Assembly (NCBI RefSeq): GCF_041320705.1
Contig: NZ_JBGGTQ010000001.1
Location: 434,001-498,000, forward strand
DNA from: Kineococcus mangrovi
Lineage (GTDB): Bacteria; Actinomycetota; Actinomycetes; Actinomycetales; Kineococcaceae
DNA length: 64,000 nucleotides
Direction: 5' to 3'
Shown: piece after piece, positions 26,723 to 35,986 of the stretch
Numbering within the stretch: position 1 is the first letter of the stretch
Layout of the letters: every line of letters begins with the position of its first letter
Notes under the pieces: model-generated
Database searches by the model: none
What the model was told of the DNA's origin: nothing
Seen by the model: only the letters and a program-made list of their open reading frames with translations
Position numbers and translations under genes: made by a program

Positions 26723-27259
26723 GTGGTCCCCGAGGACGTGGTGGCCCGCGTGGCCACCACCCTGGGGACCAGCACGAACCGAGCCCGCCGGCTGGTGCGC
26801 ACCGCACTGCCGGCGGGCTTCGTGCTGCAGGTGAGCGGTCAGGCGCGGGTCGTGCTCGTCGAGGGGGTGACCGACGCCGCCGTCCTCACCGCGCTGCTCC
26901 AGGGCCACCCGCCCGTCGTGGCCGTGGGCGGCAAGCACCTCCTGCCGCTGGCCGCGGCCCTCGCCGGTGCCCTCGGCGCGGCCGTGGACGTCGTCCTCGA
27001 CGGCGACGACGGCCCCGCCGCCGGGCACCGCGCGCGCGAGGACAGCCGGCGCGTGCGGGAGGCCCTGGCCGGCACGCCCGTGCACGTCCTGCCCGGTGAC
27101 CTCGAGGCGTGCCTGGCCCGCTGGCCCGCGTTCCTGGCCGCGCTGCCGGCGGGGCTGAGGAAGGACCCCGTCGCCTACGCCCGCGCGGCCGCGACCGCCC
27201 GGGGCACCGCCGCGCCCCCGGAGCTGGCCGCGCTGCTCACCGCCCTCCTCAGCCCCTGA
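26723..27259 (+). CDS. TOPRIM (OLD-like) domain protein
   Basis: 178 residues. The TOPRIM fold is shown by the conserved Glu in VVLVEGVTDAAVLTALL near residue 45 and the DxD in VDVVLDGDDGPAAGH near residue 93, the Mg2+-binding residues of OLD-type nucleases and primases. No ATPase domain is attached, and the family is annotated only as a TOPRIM nucleotidyl transferase/hydrolase. GTG 26723 starts 9 bases after ndh; there is no clear ribosome-binding site. The 3' end overlaps the convergent recD gene by 11 bases. A link to DNA repair is suggested only by that neighbour. Confidence 0.75.
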   Translation: MVPEDVVARVATTLGTSTNRARRLVRTALPAGFVLQVSGQARVVLVEGVTDAAVLTALLQGHPPVVAVGGKHLLPLAAALAGALGAAVDVVLDGDDGPAAGHRAREDSRRVREALAGTPVHVLPGDLEACLARWPAFLAALPAGLRKDPVAYARAAATARGTAAPPELAALLTALLSP

Positions 27260-29123
27260 GCCGATCGGCGAGCCCCGTCGCGCGGGCCAGCGGCCGCTCG
27301 ACCGCGGCCGCCACCGCACGGGCCGACCCCACCACCCGCACCCGGCTGCGGGCCCGGGTCAGCGCCGTGTAGAACATCTCCCGCGTGGCCAGCGGGGACC
27401 GCTCGGGGGCCGCGAGCACGGTGACCGTCTCGAACTGCGACCCCTGGCTGCGGTGCACCGTCATCGCGTGCACCGGCTCGACGGCCGCGAGCCGGGCCAG
27501 CGGCACCCGCAGCGGCCCGGCGCCGCGCCCGAGGGCGGCCACGAGCACACCGTCCTCCTCCAGCACCACGCCGGTGTCACCGTTGAAGACGCCGACGGCG
27601 GGGTCGTTGGCGGTGACGATGACGGGCAGGCCGACGTAGCGGCCGTCCGGCCGGGGCAGGACACCGAGCTCCTCCACCGCCCAGCGCTGGGCGAGCCCGC
27701 CCCAGTGGGAGACCCCGCGCGTCCCGCGACGGTGCGCGCACAGCAGCCGGTGGGTGTCCAGCGCGGCCAGGGCCGCCTCGGCGTCCCCCGCCCGGGCGGC
27801 CTCGACCACCGCCCGGGAGCGGGCGACCACGTCGGTGCGCACGACGTCCAGGGCGGCGCCGGTGACGAGCTCCTCGTCGGGCACCTCGAGGAACTCCACG
27901 TCCGGGCCGCCCGCGCGCAGGAGCTCGACGACGTCGGCGGGACGTTCCTCGCGCACCGCCTGCGCGATGGCCGCGATCGTGCCGCCGTAGCGGTGCGTCC
28001 GGCGCAGCTGCGCGACCCCGTGCGGGGAGGAGGCCGCGGGCGCGACGAGGTCGGCCAGGACGGCGCCGACCTCGACGGAGGCGAGCTGCTGCGGGTCGCC
28101 CACCAGGACCAGGCGCGCGCCGGGGCGCAGCGCGGACAGCAGCCGCGCCATGACGCCCAACCCGACCATCGAGGCCTCGTCGACGATGACGACGTCGTGC
28201 GGGAGGCGGTGCTCGGCGTCGAAACGGGCCCGGACCGACCCCGGCCGGATGCCCAGCAGCCGGTGCAGCGTGGACGCGGTGGCTCCGCGCAGGAAGGACC
28301 GCTCGGCGGTGGTGAACGCCCCCTGCCCGGCCGCGGAGACGACGGCCTCGGTCAGGCGGGCGGCGGCCTTGCCCGTGGGCGCGGCCAGCGCCACGCGCGG
28401 CGCCCCGCCCGAGAGGGCGTGCACGGCCGCCAGGAGCCGGGCCACCGTCGTCGTCTTGCCCGTGCCCGGGCCACCGGCCAGCACCGAGACCCCGTGCGAG
28501 AGGCACACCGCCGCCGCCGCGCGCTGGTCGTCGGCGCGATCGCCCGGCCACAGCCGGTCGAGGACGGCCTCGACCAGCGCGGGCTCGAACGGCGCCACCG
28601 CCCGGCTGCGCTCGCGCAGGTCCCGGGCCACGGCGAGCTCCTGGCGCCAGTACCGGTCCAGCCAGAGGCCGTCGCCCACGAGGTGCAGGGGCGCGGTCGG
28701 TCTCGGCGCGTCCGGGTCCTCCCCCGGCCGGTGCTCGACCGTCAGGGGGCTGCGCCGCAGGGCCTCCAGCCAGCCGTCGCGCTCCGGCCAGGGGACGGTC
28801 ACCGGCTCGACGGTCCCGGAGTCGTCGGCGTCCTCGGGGACGAGGTCGCCCACGCCCGACAGGCGCAGGGCGACCGACCCGTGCCGCACGGCCCGGACCG
28901 CGAGCGCGACGGCGAGCAGGACGCGCTCGTCGTCCTCCCCGGTCACGGCCCCCAGCCGGCGGGCGACGTGGACGTCGGCGGCGTGCAGCAGGCCGAGCTC
29001 GTTGACCTCGCGCAGCAGGCCCGTGGCGGTGCGGGCGAGGGACGCCGAGCGGTCGGGCTCGGCGCCGGTGGCCGGGCTGGCCGGGCTGGGCTGGCCGGTG
29101 GGGCTCGTCGGGGTGGTGGTCAC
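27249..29123 (-). CDS. recD: Exodeoxyribonuclease V alpha subunit
   Basis: 624 residues. The 5'-3' SF1B helicase subunit of RecBCD. Walker A is in VLAGGPGTGKTTTVARLL near residue 215, followed by APTGKAAARLTEA, the DEAS box VIVDEASMVG near 315, LVGDPQQLASVE and the C-terminal motif VHAMTVHRSQGSQFETV with YTALTRARSRV. The N-terminal ~30 residues are Pro/Thr-rich and probably disordered. The GTG start at 29123 overlaps the recB stop (GTGA), so the three subunits are translationally coupled in the order recC-recB-recD. Confidence 0.93.
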   Translation of the reverse strand: MTTTPTSPTGQPSPASPATGAEPDRSASLARTATGLLREVNELGLLHAADVHVARRLGAVTGEDDERVLLAVALAVRAVRHGSVALRLSGVGDLVPEDADDSGTVEPVTVPWPERDGWLEALRRSPLTVEHRPGEDPDAPRPTAPLHLVGDGLWLDRYWRQELAVARDLRERSRAVAPFEPALVEAVLDRLWPGDRADDQRAAAAVCLSHGVSVLAGGPGTGKTTTVARLLAAVHALSGGAPRVALAAPTGKAAARLTEAVVSAAGQGAFTTAERSFLRGATASTLHRLLGIRPGSVRARFDAEHRLPHDVVIVDEASMVGLGVMARLLSALRPGARLVLVGDPQQLASVEVGAVLADLVAPAASSPHGVAQLRRTHRYGGTIAAIAQAVREERPADVVELLRAGGPDVEFLEVPDEELVTGAALDVVRTDVVARSRAVVEAARAGDAEAALAALDTHRLLCAHRRGTRGVSHWGGLAQRWAVEELGVLPRPDGRYVGLPVIVTANDPAVGVFNGDTGVVLEEDGVLVAALGRGAGPLRVPLARLAAVEPVHAMTVHRSQGSQFETVTVLAAPERSPLATREMFYTALTRARSRVRVVGSARAVAAAVERPLARATGLADRLRG

Positions 29124-32100
29124 GGGATCCTCCCGGCGAGCAGGTCGGAGGCGGCCACGACGAGGGCGGCGGGGGGCTGCCAGGACCAGACCCCGGGGGG
29201 CACCCCGTCCGGGCCGGGCGCGACGTCCGGCCCGCACATGCCGCGCAGGAAGAGGTAGAGCGACCCGCCGAGGTGCTCGGCCGGGTCGTACCCGGGCAGC
29301 CGCCAGCGCAGGAACCGGTGCAGCGCGACGCTGTAGAGCAGCGCCTGCAGCGGGTAGTGGGCCGCGAGCACGGTCTCGTCGAGGGCCTGGCGCCGGTAGT
29401 GCCAGGCGGTCAGCTCCTCCCCCGGGCCGGCGAGCCGGTTCGTCTTGTAGTCCACGACGAGGAACCGGGACCCGCACCGCAGGACGGCGTCGATGGAACC
29501 GGTGAGGTAGCCGCGCAGCACCTCGGCGGCCAGGACGGGGTCGGCGAGCAGCCCGGCGTAGGCGTGCACCGGGTCGCCCGGGCGCAGGTGCTCGCGCAGG
29601 AGGCCGGCGAGGTCGCCGAGCCGACCTCCCGCCGCCGGGCCGGCCGCGTCACCTCCCGCCAGCGGCAGCTCGAAGTCCAGCTCGGCGAGCCGGTCGGCCA
29701 CCGCGAAGTCCGCCAGCGCGCGCCCGTCGGCCAGCGGGCCCAGCCCGGTGCGCACGACGGGCCCGAGAGCCGCGGCGAGCGGTTCGGCCAGCGGGGCCGC
29801 GAACTGCTCGCGGGCCAGCGCCGCCAGGTGGGCGGGCCGGTCGGGCACGGCCGGGTCGAACCCCTCCAGGACGGCGTGCACGAGCGTGCCGAACCCCGTG
29901 CCCGCCGGCAGGCCGGCCAGGGGTGAGGGCACGTCCCGCCACCCCTGCGGGTCCTCCTGCGCGCCCGCCTCGAGCGCGACCTCCTGGACGGCGACCTCGT
30001 CGAGCGTGACGTCCAGCTCCGGTTCGGACAGCACGGCCCGCCCCGGCGGGTGCGCCTCGTGGACCCCGCGGGTCAGGCCCGAGTAGGACGTGCGCCGCCA
30101 GCCGAGGTCGACCTCGGCGGTGAACCGCGCCGCCCGCAGCTGCGCCGGGGCCGGCGCGGGGGCGGCCCAGCGCGACGGCGCGGACCGGGCAGGCACGTCC
30201 TCGAGCGCGACCGGGGAACCGGGCGGGAACAGCGCCCCCAGCCGCGCCCGCAGGGCCTCGTCGTCCGGCAGCGGCAGCTTCTCCGGCAGCGCCCGGACGT
30301 CCTCGGCGAACAGCAACCGGTGCAGCGCACCGCGCTGGGTGTTCGTGGCGGGCGCCCACCACACGAGCAGCCGGGAGACCGCGCGCGTCAGGGCGACGTA
30401 GAGCAGGCGCAGCTCCTCGGCGAGGTCCTCGGTGTCGGCGGCCCGGCAGAACGCGTCGTACGCGGGGGCCGCCGGGCCCCCGACGTGCAGCGCGCGCCGG
30501 CCGTCGGGGGCGTGCGCCACCGGCAGCCGGTCCTTGGAGCCGCCACCGGGGCCGTCCCAGCCGAAGGGGACGCAGACGACCTCGTGCTCCAGGCCCTTGC
30601 TCGTGTGGACGGTGGCGATCTGGACGGCCTCGCGGTCGGTGTCCAACCGCCGCGAACGCTCCTGGTCGACGTCGCCGGCCGCGTCCTCGACCCGCCCGCG
30701 CAGCCACGACAGCAGGCCGGCGACCCCGTCGCCCGGTCCCTGGACGGCCTCGGCGTGCAGCACCTCGGCGATGTGGCGCAGGTCGGTCAGCCGCCGCTCA
30801 CCGCCCTCGACGCCGAGCAGCCGGCGCGGCAGGTGCTGCTCGGCGTCGACGGCGGCGAACATCGCGGACACCCCGCGCTCGGTGAGCAGGCTGCCCCACC
30901 GGCGCAGCGCGACCGAGAGCTCGTCGGTGGCCCGGTCCCCCGCCGCGTCGAGCTCGGCGGCGCTGCGGCCGACGAACGAGGACAGCGCCGCGCGCCGCAC
31001 GCGGGCGGCCCGGTGCGGTTGCTCGACCGCCTCCAGCAGCCACACCCACTCCCGGGCCGCGGGGGTGCTGAAGACCGACGGCCCGCGGGACAGCACGCAC
31101 GGCACGCCCCGCCCGCGCAGCTCCTCCTGCACGAGCCGGGCCTGGGCCTGGGTGCGGACCAGCACGGCGACGTCCCCGGCGGCCAGGGCGCGCTCGGAGC
31201 CACCGGCGTCCCGCTCCGGGCGCACCCGCAGCCCCTCGGACAGGACGGCGACGACCTCCTCGGCGGTGTCGCGCGCCACCGCGGCCCGCACGTCGGCCAC
31301 GGCCGGGACACCCGTGCGCGCGGTGAGCGGCAGCCCGTCGCGGGGCACCAGGCGCAGCCGCACCGGCGAGGGGTCCGGACCGTCCGGGCCGGTGAGCGCC
31401 GCCGTGCGGTGGTGGGCCTGCACGGGGTGCACGACGATCCGCTCGTCGCCGAGGGCCGCACCCCGCAGCAGCGCGGCCGTCCCGGCCAGGACGGCGGGGT
31501 CGCTGCGGTAGTTCGTGCCGAGCGTGGCGGTGGTGCCGGCGACCCCGACGGCGTCGAGGTAGCTGTTCACGTCGGCGCCGCGGAAGGCGTAGATCGCCTG
31601 CTTGGGGTCGCCGATGAGCACGAGCGGGCAGCGACCGTGGAACGCGGTCCGCAGCACGTCCCACTGCACGGCGTCGGTGTCCTGGAACTCGTCGACGAGC
31701 ACGACGGAGTACCTGCGTCCCAGCCGTCCGCACGCCGTCGGTCCGGCGACGTCGTCGGTCAGGGCGTCCCGCAACCGGGCCAGGAGGTCGTCGAACCCCA
31801 GGAGGCGGCGGGAGCGCTTGCGGGCGGCGACCTCCCGGCGGACGCCCTCGGCGAACCGGACGCGCAGGTCCTCGGGGGTGTCCGGGACGCTGCCGCGCGG
31901 TTCGACGCGCGCGTCCGGGCGGCCCACCGCCTCGCGGGCGATCCGCAGCGCGTCGGCCCGGGAGAACGGGGGCGGGCCCGCGCCGGGGCGCACCGCGAAG
32001 CGCACGTAGAGGTCGTCGCAGACCTCCTCGACGAGGTCGTCCACGTCCTCCACGAGGGTCGCGGTCGGGTCGACGTCGGCGGCGGTGCCCAGGCTCGTGA

Positions 32101-32506
32101 GGACCTGCCGGCAGAACTCGTGGATGGTCGCGACGGTGGCGGCGTCGAACCCGGCCAGGGCCGCGGACAACCGGGCGCACCGGGCCTCGACCTCGCCCTG
32201 GTCGGCCGCGGCGAGGTGGCGGACGACGGCGTCGGCGGAGGCGGCCGCCGCGACCGGGTCGGCCAGCGCGGCGCGGACGCCGACGAGGCGCTCGCGGACC
32301 CGGTCGCGCAGCTCGGCCGTCGCGGCCCGCCCGAAGGTCACGACGAGCAGCTGATCGACCGTGGCGACGCCCTCGGCCACGTACCGCGTGACGAGACCGG
32401 CGATCGTCCACGTCTTGCCGGTCCCGGCGCTGGCCTCCAGGACGGTCGTGCCGGTCGGCAGCGGACCGGTCACCTCGAAGTGCTCGTGGGGCACGTGGGG
32501 GTTCAC
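29120..32506 (-). CDS. recB: Exodeoxyribonuclease V beta subunit
   Basis: 1128 residues. 3'-5' SF1A helicase plus nuclease. Walker A is EASAGTGKTW at residues 24-33, Walker B VVLVDEFQDTDAVQWDVL near 272, and the nucleotide-sensor motif IGDPKQAIYAFRGADV near 300. ATVHTSKGLEHEVVCVPF near 640 and LLYVALTRAVSRL near 705 complete the helicase. The C-terminal nuclease has an HAVLEGFD His, the Asp in TGSIDAVLRCG and the FLVVDYKTNRL motif near residue 1015, so it should be catalytic. GTG 32506 overlaps the recC stop by 4 bases. The complex resects double-strand ends for RecA loading. Confidence 0.95.
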   Translation of the reverse strand: MNPHVPHEHFEVTGPLPTGTTVLEASAGTGKTWTIAGLVTRYVAEGVATVDQLLVVTFGRAATAELRDRVRERLVGVRAALADPVAAAASADAVVRHLAAADQGEVEARCARLSAALAGFDAATVATIHEFCRQVLTSLGTAADVDPTATLVEDVDDLVEEVCDDLYVRFAVRPGAGPPPFSRADALRIAREAVGRPDARVEPRGSVPDTPEDLRVRFAEGVRREVAARKRSRRLLGFDDLLARLRDALTDDVAGPTACGRLGRRYSVVLVDEFQDTDAVQWDVLRTAFHGRCPLVLIGDPKQAIYAFRGADVNSYLDAVGVAGTTATLGTNYRSDPAVLAGTAALLRGAALGDERIVVHPVQAHHRTAALTGPDGPDPSPVRLRLVPRDGLPLTARTGVPAVADVRAAVARDTAEEVVAVLSEGLRVRPERDAGGSERALAAGDVAVLVRTQAQARLVQEELRGRGVPCVLSRGPSVFSTPAAREWVWLLEAVEQPHRAARVRRAALSSFVGRSAAELDAAGDRATDELSVALRRWGSLLTERGVSAMFAAVDAEQHLPRRLLGVEGGERRLTDLRHIAEVLHAEAVQGPGDGVAGLLSWLRGRVEDAAGDVDQERSRRLDTDREAVQIATVHTSKGLEHEVVCVPFGWDGPGGGSKDRLPVAHAPDGRRALHVGGPAAPAYDAFCRAADTEDLAEELRLLYVALTRAVSRLLVWWAPATNTQRGALHRLLFAEDVRALPEKLPLPDDEALRARLGALFPPGSPVALEDVPARSAPSRWAAPAPAPAQLRAARFTAEVDLGWRRTSYSGLTRGVHEAHPPGRAVLSEPELDVTLDEVAVQEVALEAGAQEDPQGWRDVPSPLAGLPAGTGFGTLVHAVLEGFDPAVPDRPAHLAALAREQFAAPLAEPLAAALGPVVRTGLGPLADGRALADFAVADRLAELDFELPLAGGDAAGPAAGGRLGDLAGLLREHLRPGDPVHAYAGLLADPVLAAEVLRGYLTGSIDAVLRCGSRFLVVDYKTNRLAGPGEELTAWHYRRQALDETVLAAHYPLQALLYSVALHRFLRWRLPGYDPAEHLGGSLYLFLRGMCGPDVAPGPDGVPPGVWSWQPPAALVVAASDLLAGRIP

Positions 32507-35500
32507 CGCTCGTCCATCCGGTGGGCGCCGAGGAGGGGTTCGAAGAACCGTTGCACGGCGGCGTCGAACGACGTGGGCGCCCCCGGGGGCCAGCCGGTGG
32601 GCGGGGCCCAGTCCAGGAGCACGTCGACGCCGGCGCGGGCCCCCCAGACGCTGACGTTCTCCTCGTCGGCGTCCTCCTTCGGGTACGACCACCCCGAGGT
32701 CCAGGCCCCCGCCGCGGCGCGGCGGCACGCGGCGGGCGGACGGCCGGCCCACGCCGCTTGCGCGTAGGCCATCGCCGTCTCCACGGGCAGCGGCAGCGGC
32801 GCGCACAACCCCGCGGCGCGCAGTTCGAGCAGGTCCACGAGCAGCCCCCGGGCGAGGGCGGCGGGCACGGGCCCCAGCGTCAGGAGGGCCACGCCGCCCC
32901 GGGCGCCGCGGCCGACGACGACGGCGCGGTGCTCGGTGCCGGGGTGGGCGGCCGAGAGGGCCAGCAGTTCCAGCCAGGCCCGGACGGTCTGCTTGGCCTT
33001 GACCCGGGAGTACGTGGTCGTGACCGCCACGTCGCCCGTGGCGCGGCCCCCGGGGCGGACCGGCCGGACCCCGCGGACGCTGCCCGTGAGCCGGACCGGG
33101 CCCGTCCCGGGCACGTCGAGGTCGAGCTCGACGTCGACGCTGCGGGGTGCCCCGCCGCCCGGGGCGGCGTCGAACTCGGCGGCGACCCCGGCGATCCGGT
33201 CGACCACCGGCCCGACCTCGCGCAGCACGGCGGCGCCCAGCGGCCCGGGCGGGAGCGCGCCGCGCGCGGCTTCGAGCCGGACGACGTCGCTCGCGCCGGC
33301 CCCGCGCAGCCGTGCGGTCAGGGCCCGGTCGCCGACGGACCACGTGGCGAGGGCGTCGAGCTCGACGGGCAGCGCGTCGGCCGGTTCCTCCTCCCGGGTG
33401 GTGGTGGCGACGTCCAGGCGCTGGCGCCAGAACCCCTTGGCGGGGTGCTGGAAGAACTGCACGAGCTGGTCCAGGTCGAGGTCGGCGGCGGGGGCGGGCG
33501 GCAGCCCGGAGGTCAGGAGCGGTGGTGGCGCCGCCGGTTCGGCGGTGGCCGTGGTCGCGCCGGCGAGGGCGCTGCGGTCGTGGCTGAACGCACCGGGCCG
33601 GCCGAGGGCGCCGTCGGCGAAGTTGCGCGGGTCGGTCGGCTGCAGCGGGTGCTGGACGACCAGGCGCCCGCGCACCCCGGGGTGGGCGGCGTCGAGGGCG
33701 TCGAGCAGCTCCCCCACGGGCACGGCGGGCGGCAGCGGCGCGCCGGTCCGCACGTCGCGGCCGGAGTAGGTGACGACGAGCGCGTCGCGCGCGGAGCAGA
33801 CGGCGTCGAGCAGCACCTGCCGGTCCTCGCTGCGGGGGTCGCGGTCGCCGAGGTGCGCCTCGCGCGAGAGCACGTCGTCGGCGTCGGGGTTGCTCACGCG
33901 GGGGAAGGCGCCGTCGTCCATGCCCAGCAGGCAGACCACGCGGTGCGGCACCGACCGCATGGGGGTCAGGGTGCAGACCGTGAGCGCGCCGGTGCGGAAG
34001 TTCGCGCGCTGGGGCCGGCCGGCGAAGCGCTCGGCGACGAGGGCGGCCACGTCGGCCAGTCCCACCTCGGCCGTCCCGGCGCGGGCGGCGTCCTGGGCGA
34101 CGGCTCCCAGCTCGCGGCGCAGCTGCGCCAGCTGCCAGGCCCCGTCGGCGGGGACGTCGGCGAGGTCGAGGACGGCGTCGAGCAGCGCCTCGCACCACGC
34201 GGCGACGCCGCGGCGGCCGGACAACCGGGTGACCGCGGCGTCGAGGCGGTCGAGCAGTTCGGCGAGCCGGCCGGCGAGGTCGACGCGGGAGGACTCGACG
34301 TCGGCGAGCGGGACCACCCCGGCGGCAGCCTCCCCCCCGAGGTCCCCGACGAGCTCGTCCTCACCGCCGCCGACGGCGACACCGACGAGCAGCCGGTCCA
34401 GCCCGGCCCGCCAGGACCCCTGGGCCACCTCCCCGAGGGACCAGGTGGCGCGGTGGGCGGCGGACAGGCCCCAGTGCACGCCGGCGTCGACGGTCCACTC
34501 CCGGACCTGCTCGAGGTCCTCGTCGTCGAGGTCGAAGCGGCGGCGGACCGCGGCGGTGCCGGCCAGGTCGAGGACCTCGCTGGCCGTCAGGCGGCTCTGG
34601 GCGAGCACGAGCAGCCGGGCCGCGAGCCCGAGCAGCGGGTTGGTCTGCAGCGCGGAGCGGTCGGCGACCTGGACGCGCAACCCGCCGCCGGGGTGGGGGT
34701 CGGTGGAGAAGACGGCCTGCACGAGCGGGGCGTAGGCCTCGACGTCGGGGCACATGACGAGGACGTCGCGCGGCTGCAGCGTGGGGTCGTCGTCGAGCAG
34801 GCCGAGGACGACCTCGCGCAGCACCTCGACCTGGCGGGCCCGGCCGTGGCAGCTGTGGACCTGCACGGAGCGGTCGGCCGGGTCCGGGTCCGGCGCCGGG
34901 GCCGGCACCTCGTCGGCCGCGAGCGCCGCCTGCAACCGCCCGAGCAGCGTGTCCCGGGGCGCGGGGGCGCGGTGGTGGACGTCGCGCAGGTCCGGGGCCA
35001 CCTGCAGCAGCCGGGCCTGCAGCTCGCGCACGTCCCGCGCGAGGGAGCGCAGCAGCGGGTGCCGAGCGGGGTCCTCCCCCTGGTCGGCGCGGCGCGGGCT
35101 CGTCGGCGGCCGCGTCGCCGACCACAGCGCGGGGCTGGGGTGCTGCACGAACAGGTGCACCTCGCGGTGCTCGGCGAGCGCGGCCAGGACCCGCAGGCGG
35201 GACTCGGCCAGCCGCGTCACGACGAAGACGGCGAACCGCCCGCCCAGCCCGGTGCGGGCCGGGTCGGTGCGCAGCGCGGCGCACACGTCCTCGAGCAGCT
35301 CGGCCGGGGCGGGGACGCCGACGCGCTCGCGCACGGCGCGGAACACCTCCGGCTGCCAGCGCAGGTCCTCGGGGACGGCGCAGCCGCCGGCGGCCCACTC
35401 GGCGAGCAGGCCGGGACGGGCGGCGCCGTAGCGGGCGAACAGGCCCGCCAGCCGGGCCGCCGCGGCGGTCCGGCGGACCCGGGGCACGTCCTCGCCCGGG

Positions 35501-35922
35501 ACGGCGCGCAGGTGGTGGCGCAGGAGCGCGAACTCCGGCCGCGGGTCCGGGGCGGGACGGCCGTCGGCGGGGGCGATCCGGTCCAGGACCTCCAGCACGT
35601 CCCACGTGAGGGCGTCCGGGGCCCACCGCTCGACGGCGTCGGCCGCGGCGGGCCGCAGCCGGCCGAGGACGTCGGCGACGACGCCGTCGAGCAGGCGGGC
35701 CGGGGAGGAGAAGTCGACGCGGGCGCAGATGCCGTCCTCGCCGCCGGGGCCGGCGCCGAGGTGGTGCGAGAGGCGCTGGGCGATCCAGCGCTCGGTGCCG
35801 CGGGCGCCGACGGCCAGGACGTCGGGGGCGAAGGGGTCGGCGCCGGCGGCGGGGGTCCGCAGGACGTCGGCCAGGCCCGCGACGAGGGCCGTCGCGCTCT
35901 CGGAGCGGTGGACGTGGAGCAC
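32503..35922 (-). CDS. recC: Exodeoxyribonuclease V gamma subunit
   Basis: 1139 residues, the usual RecC length. Inactivated helicase/nuclease-fold subunit that recognises Chi and splits the strands. Seen features: N-terminal LHVHRSESATALVAGLADVL, GTERWIAQRLSHHLG near 48, VQVHSCHGRARQVEVLREVV near 400 (the equivalent of Walker-like RecC motif), VCLLGMDDGAFPRV near 660 and a C-terminal FFQHPAKGFWRQRLDV. First gene of recC-recB-recD. GTG 35922 is favoured over longer frames because TAGACA lies 7 bases upstream, a probable leaderless start. It diverges from a luciferase-like gene 64 bases away. Confidence 0.93.
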   Translation of the reverse strand: MLHVHRSESATALVAGLADVLRTPAAGADPFAPDVLAVGARGTERWIAQRLSHHLGAGPGGEDGICARVDFSSPARLLDGVVADVLGRLRPAAADAVERWAPDALTWDVLEVLDRIAPADGRPAPDPRPEFALLRHHLRAVPGEDVPRVRRTAAAARLAGLFARYGAARPGLLAEWAAGGCAVPEDLRWQPEVFRAVRERVGVPAPAELLEDVCAALRTDPARTGLGGRFAVFVVTRLAESRLRVLAALAEHREVHLFVQHPSPALWSATRPPTSPRRADQGEDPARHPLLRSLARDVRELQARLLQVAPDLRDVHHRAPAPRDTLLGRLQAALAADEVPAPAPDPDPADRSVQVHSCHGRARQVEVLREVVLGLLDDDPTLQPRDVLVMCPDVEAYAPLVQAVFSTDPHPGGGLRVQVADRSALQTNPLLGLAARLLVLAQSRLTASEVLDLAGTAAVRRRFDLDDEDLEQVREWTVDAGVHWGLSAAHRATWSLGEVAQGSWRAGLDRLLVGVAVGGGEDELVGDLGGEAAAGVVPLADVESSRVDLAGRLAELLDRLDAAVTRLSGRRGVAAWCEALLDAVLDLADVPADGAWQLAQLRRELGAVAQDAARAGTAEVGLADVAALVAERFAGRPQRANFRTGALTVCTLTPMRSVPHRVVCLLGMDDGAFPRVSNPDADDVLSREAHLGDRDPRSEDRQVLLDAVCSARDALVVTYSGRDVRTGAPLPPAVPVGELLDALDAAHPGVRGRLVVQHPLQPTDPRNFADGALGRPGAFSHDRSALAGATTATAEPAAPPPLLTSGLPPAPAADLDLDQLVQFFQHPAKGFWRQRLDVATTTREEEPADALPVELDALATWSVGDRALTARLRGAGASDVVRLEAARGALPPGPLGAAVLREVGPVVDRIAGVAAEFDAAPGGGAPRSVDVELDLDVPGTGPVRLTGSVRGVRPVRPGGRATGDVAVTTTYSRVKAKQTVRAWLELLALSAAHPGTEHRAVVVGRGARGGVALLTLGPVPAALARGLLVDLLELRAAGLCAPLPLPVETAMAYAQAAWAGRPPAACRRAAAGAWTSGWSYPKEDADEENVSVWGARAGVDVLLDWAPPTGWPPGAPTSFDAAVQRFFEPLLGAHRMDER

Positions 35923-35986
35923 GGTCCCCTGTCTACCCGACCGCCCGGACACGGCGTCCCGGCGGTCCCCGTGGTGTGCTGGCCCG

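Noticed and set aside
32507-34198. Extension of the recB frame into recC
   Set aside because: The GTGA junction at 32503-32506 and the clear RecB start there, next to the RecC end, show two separate genes.
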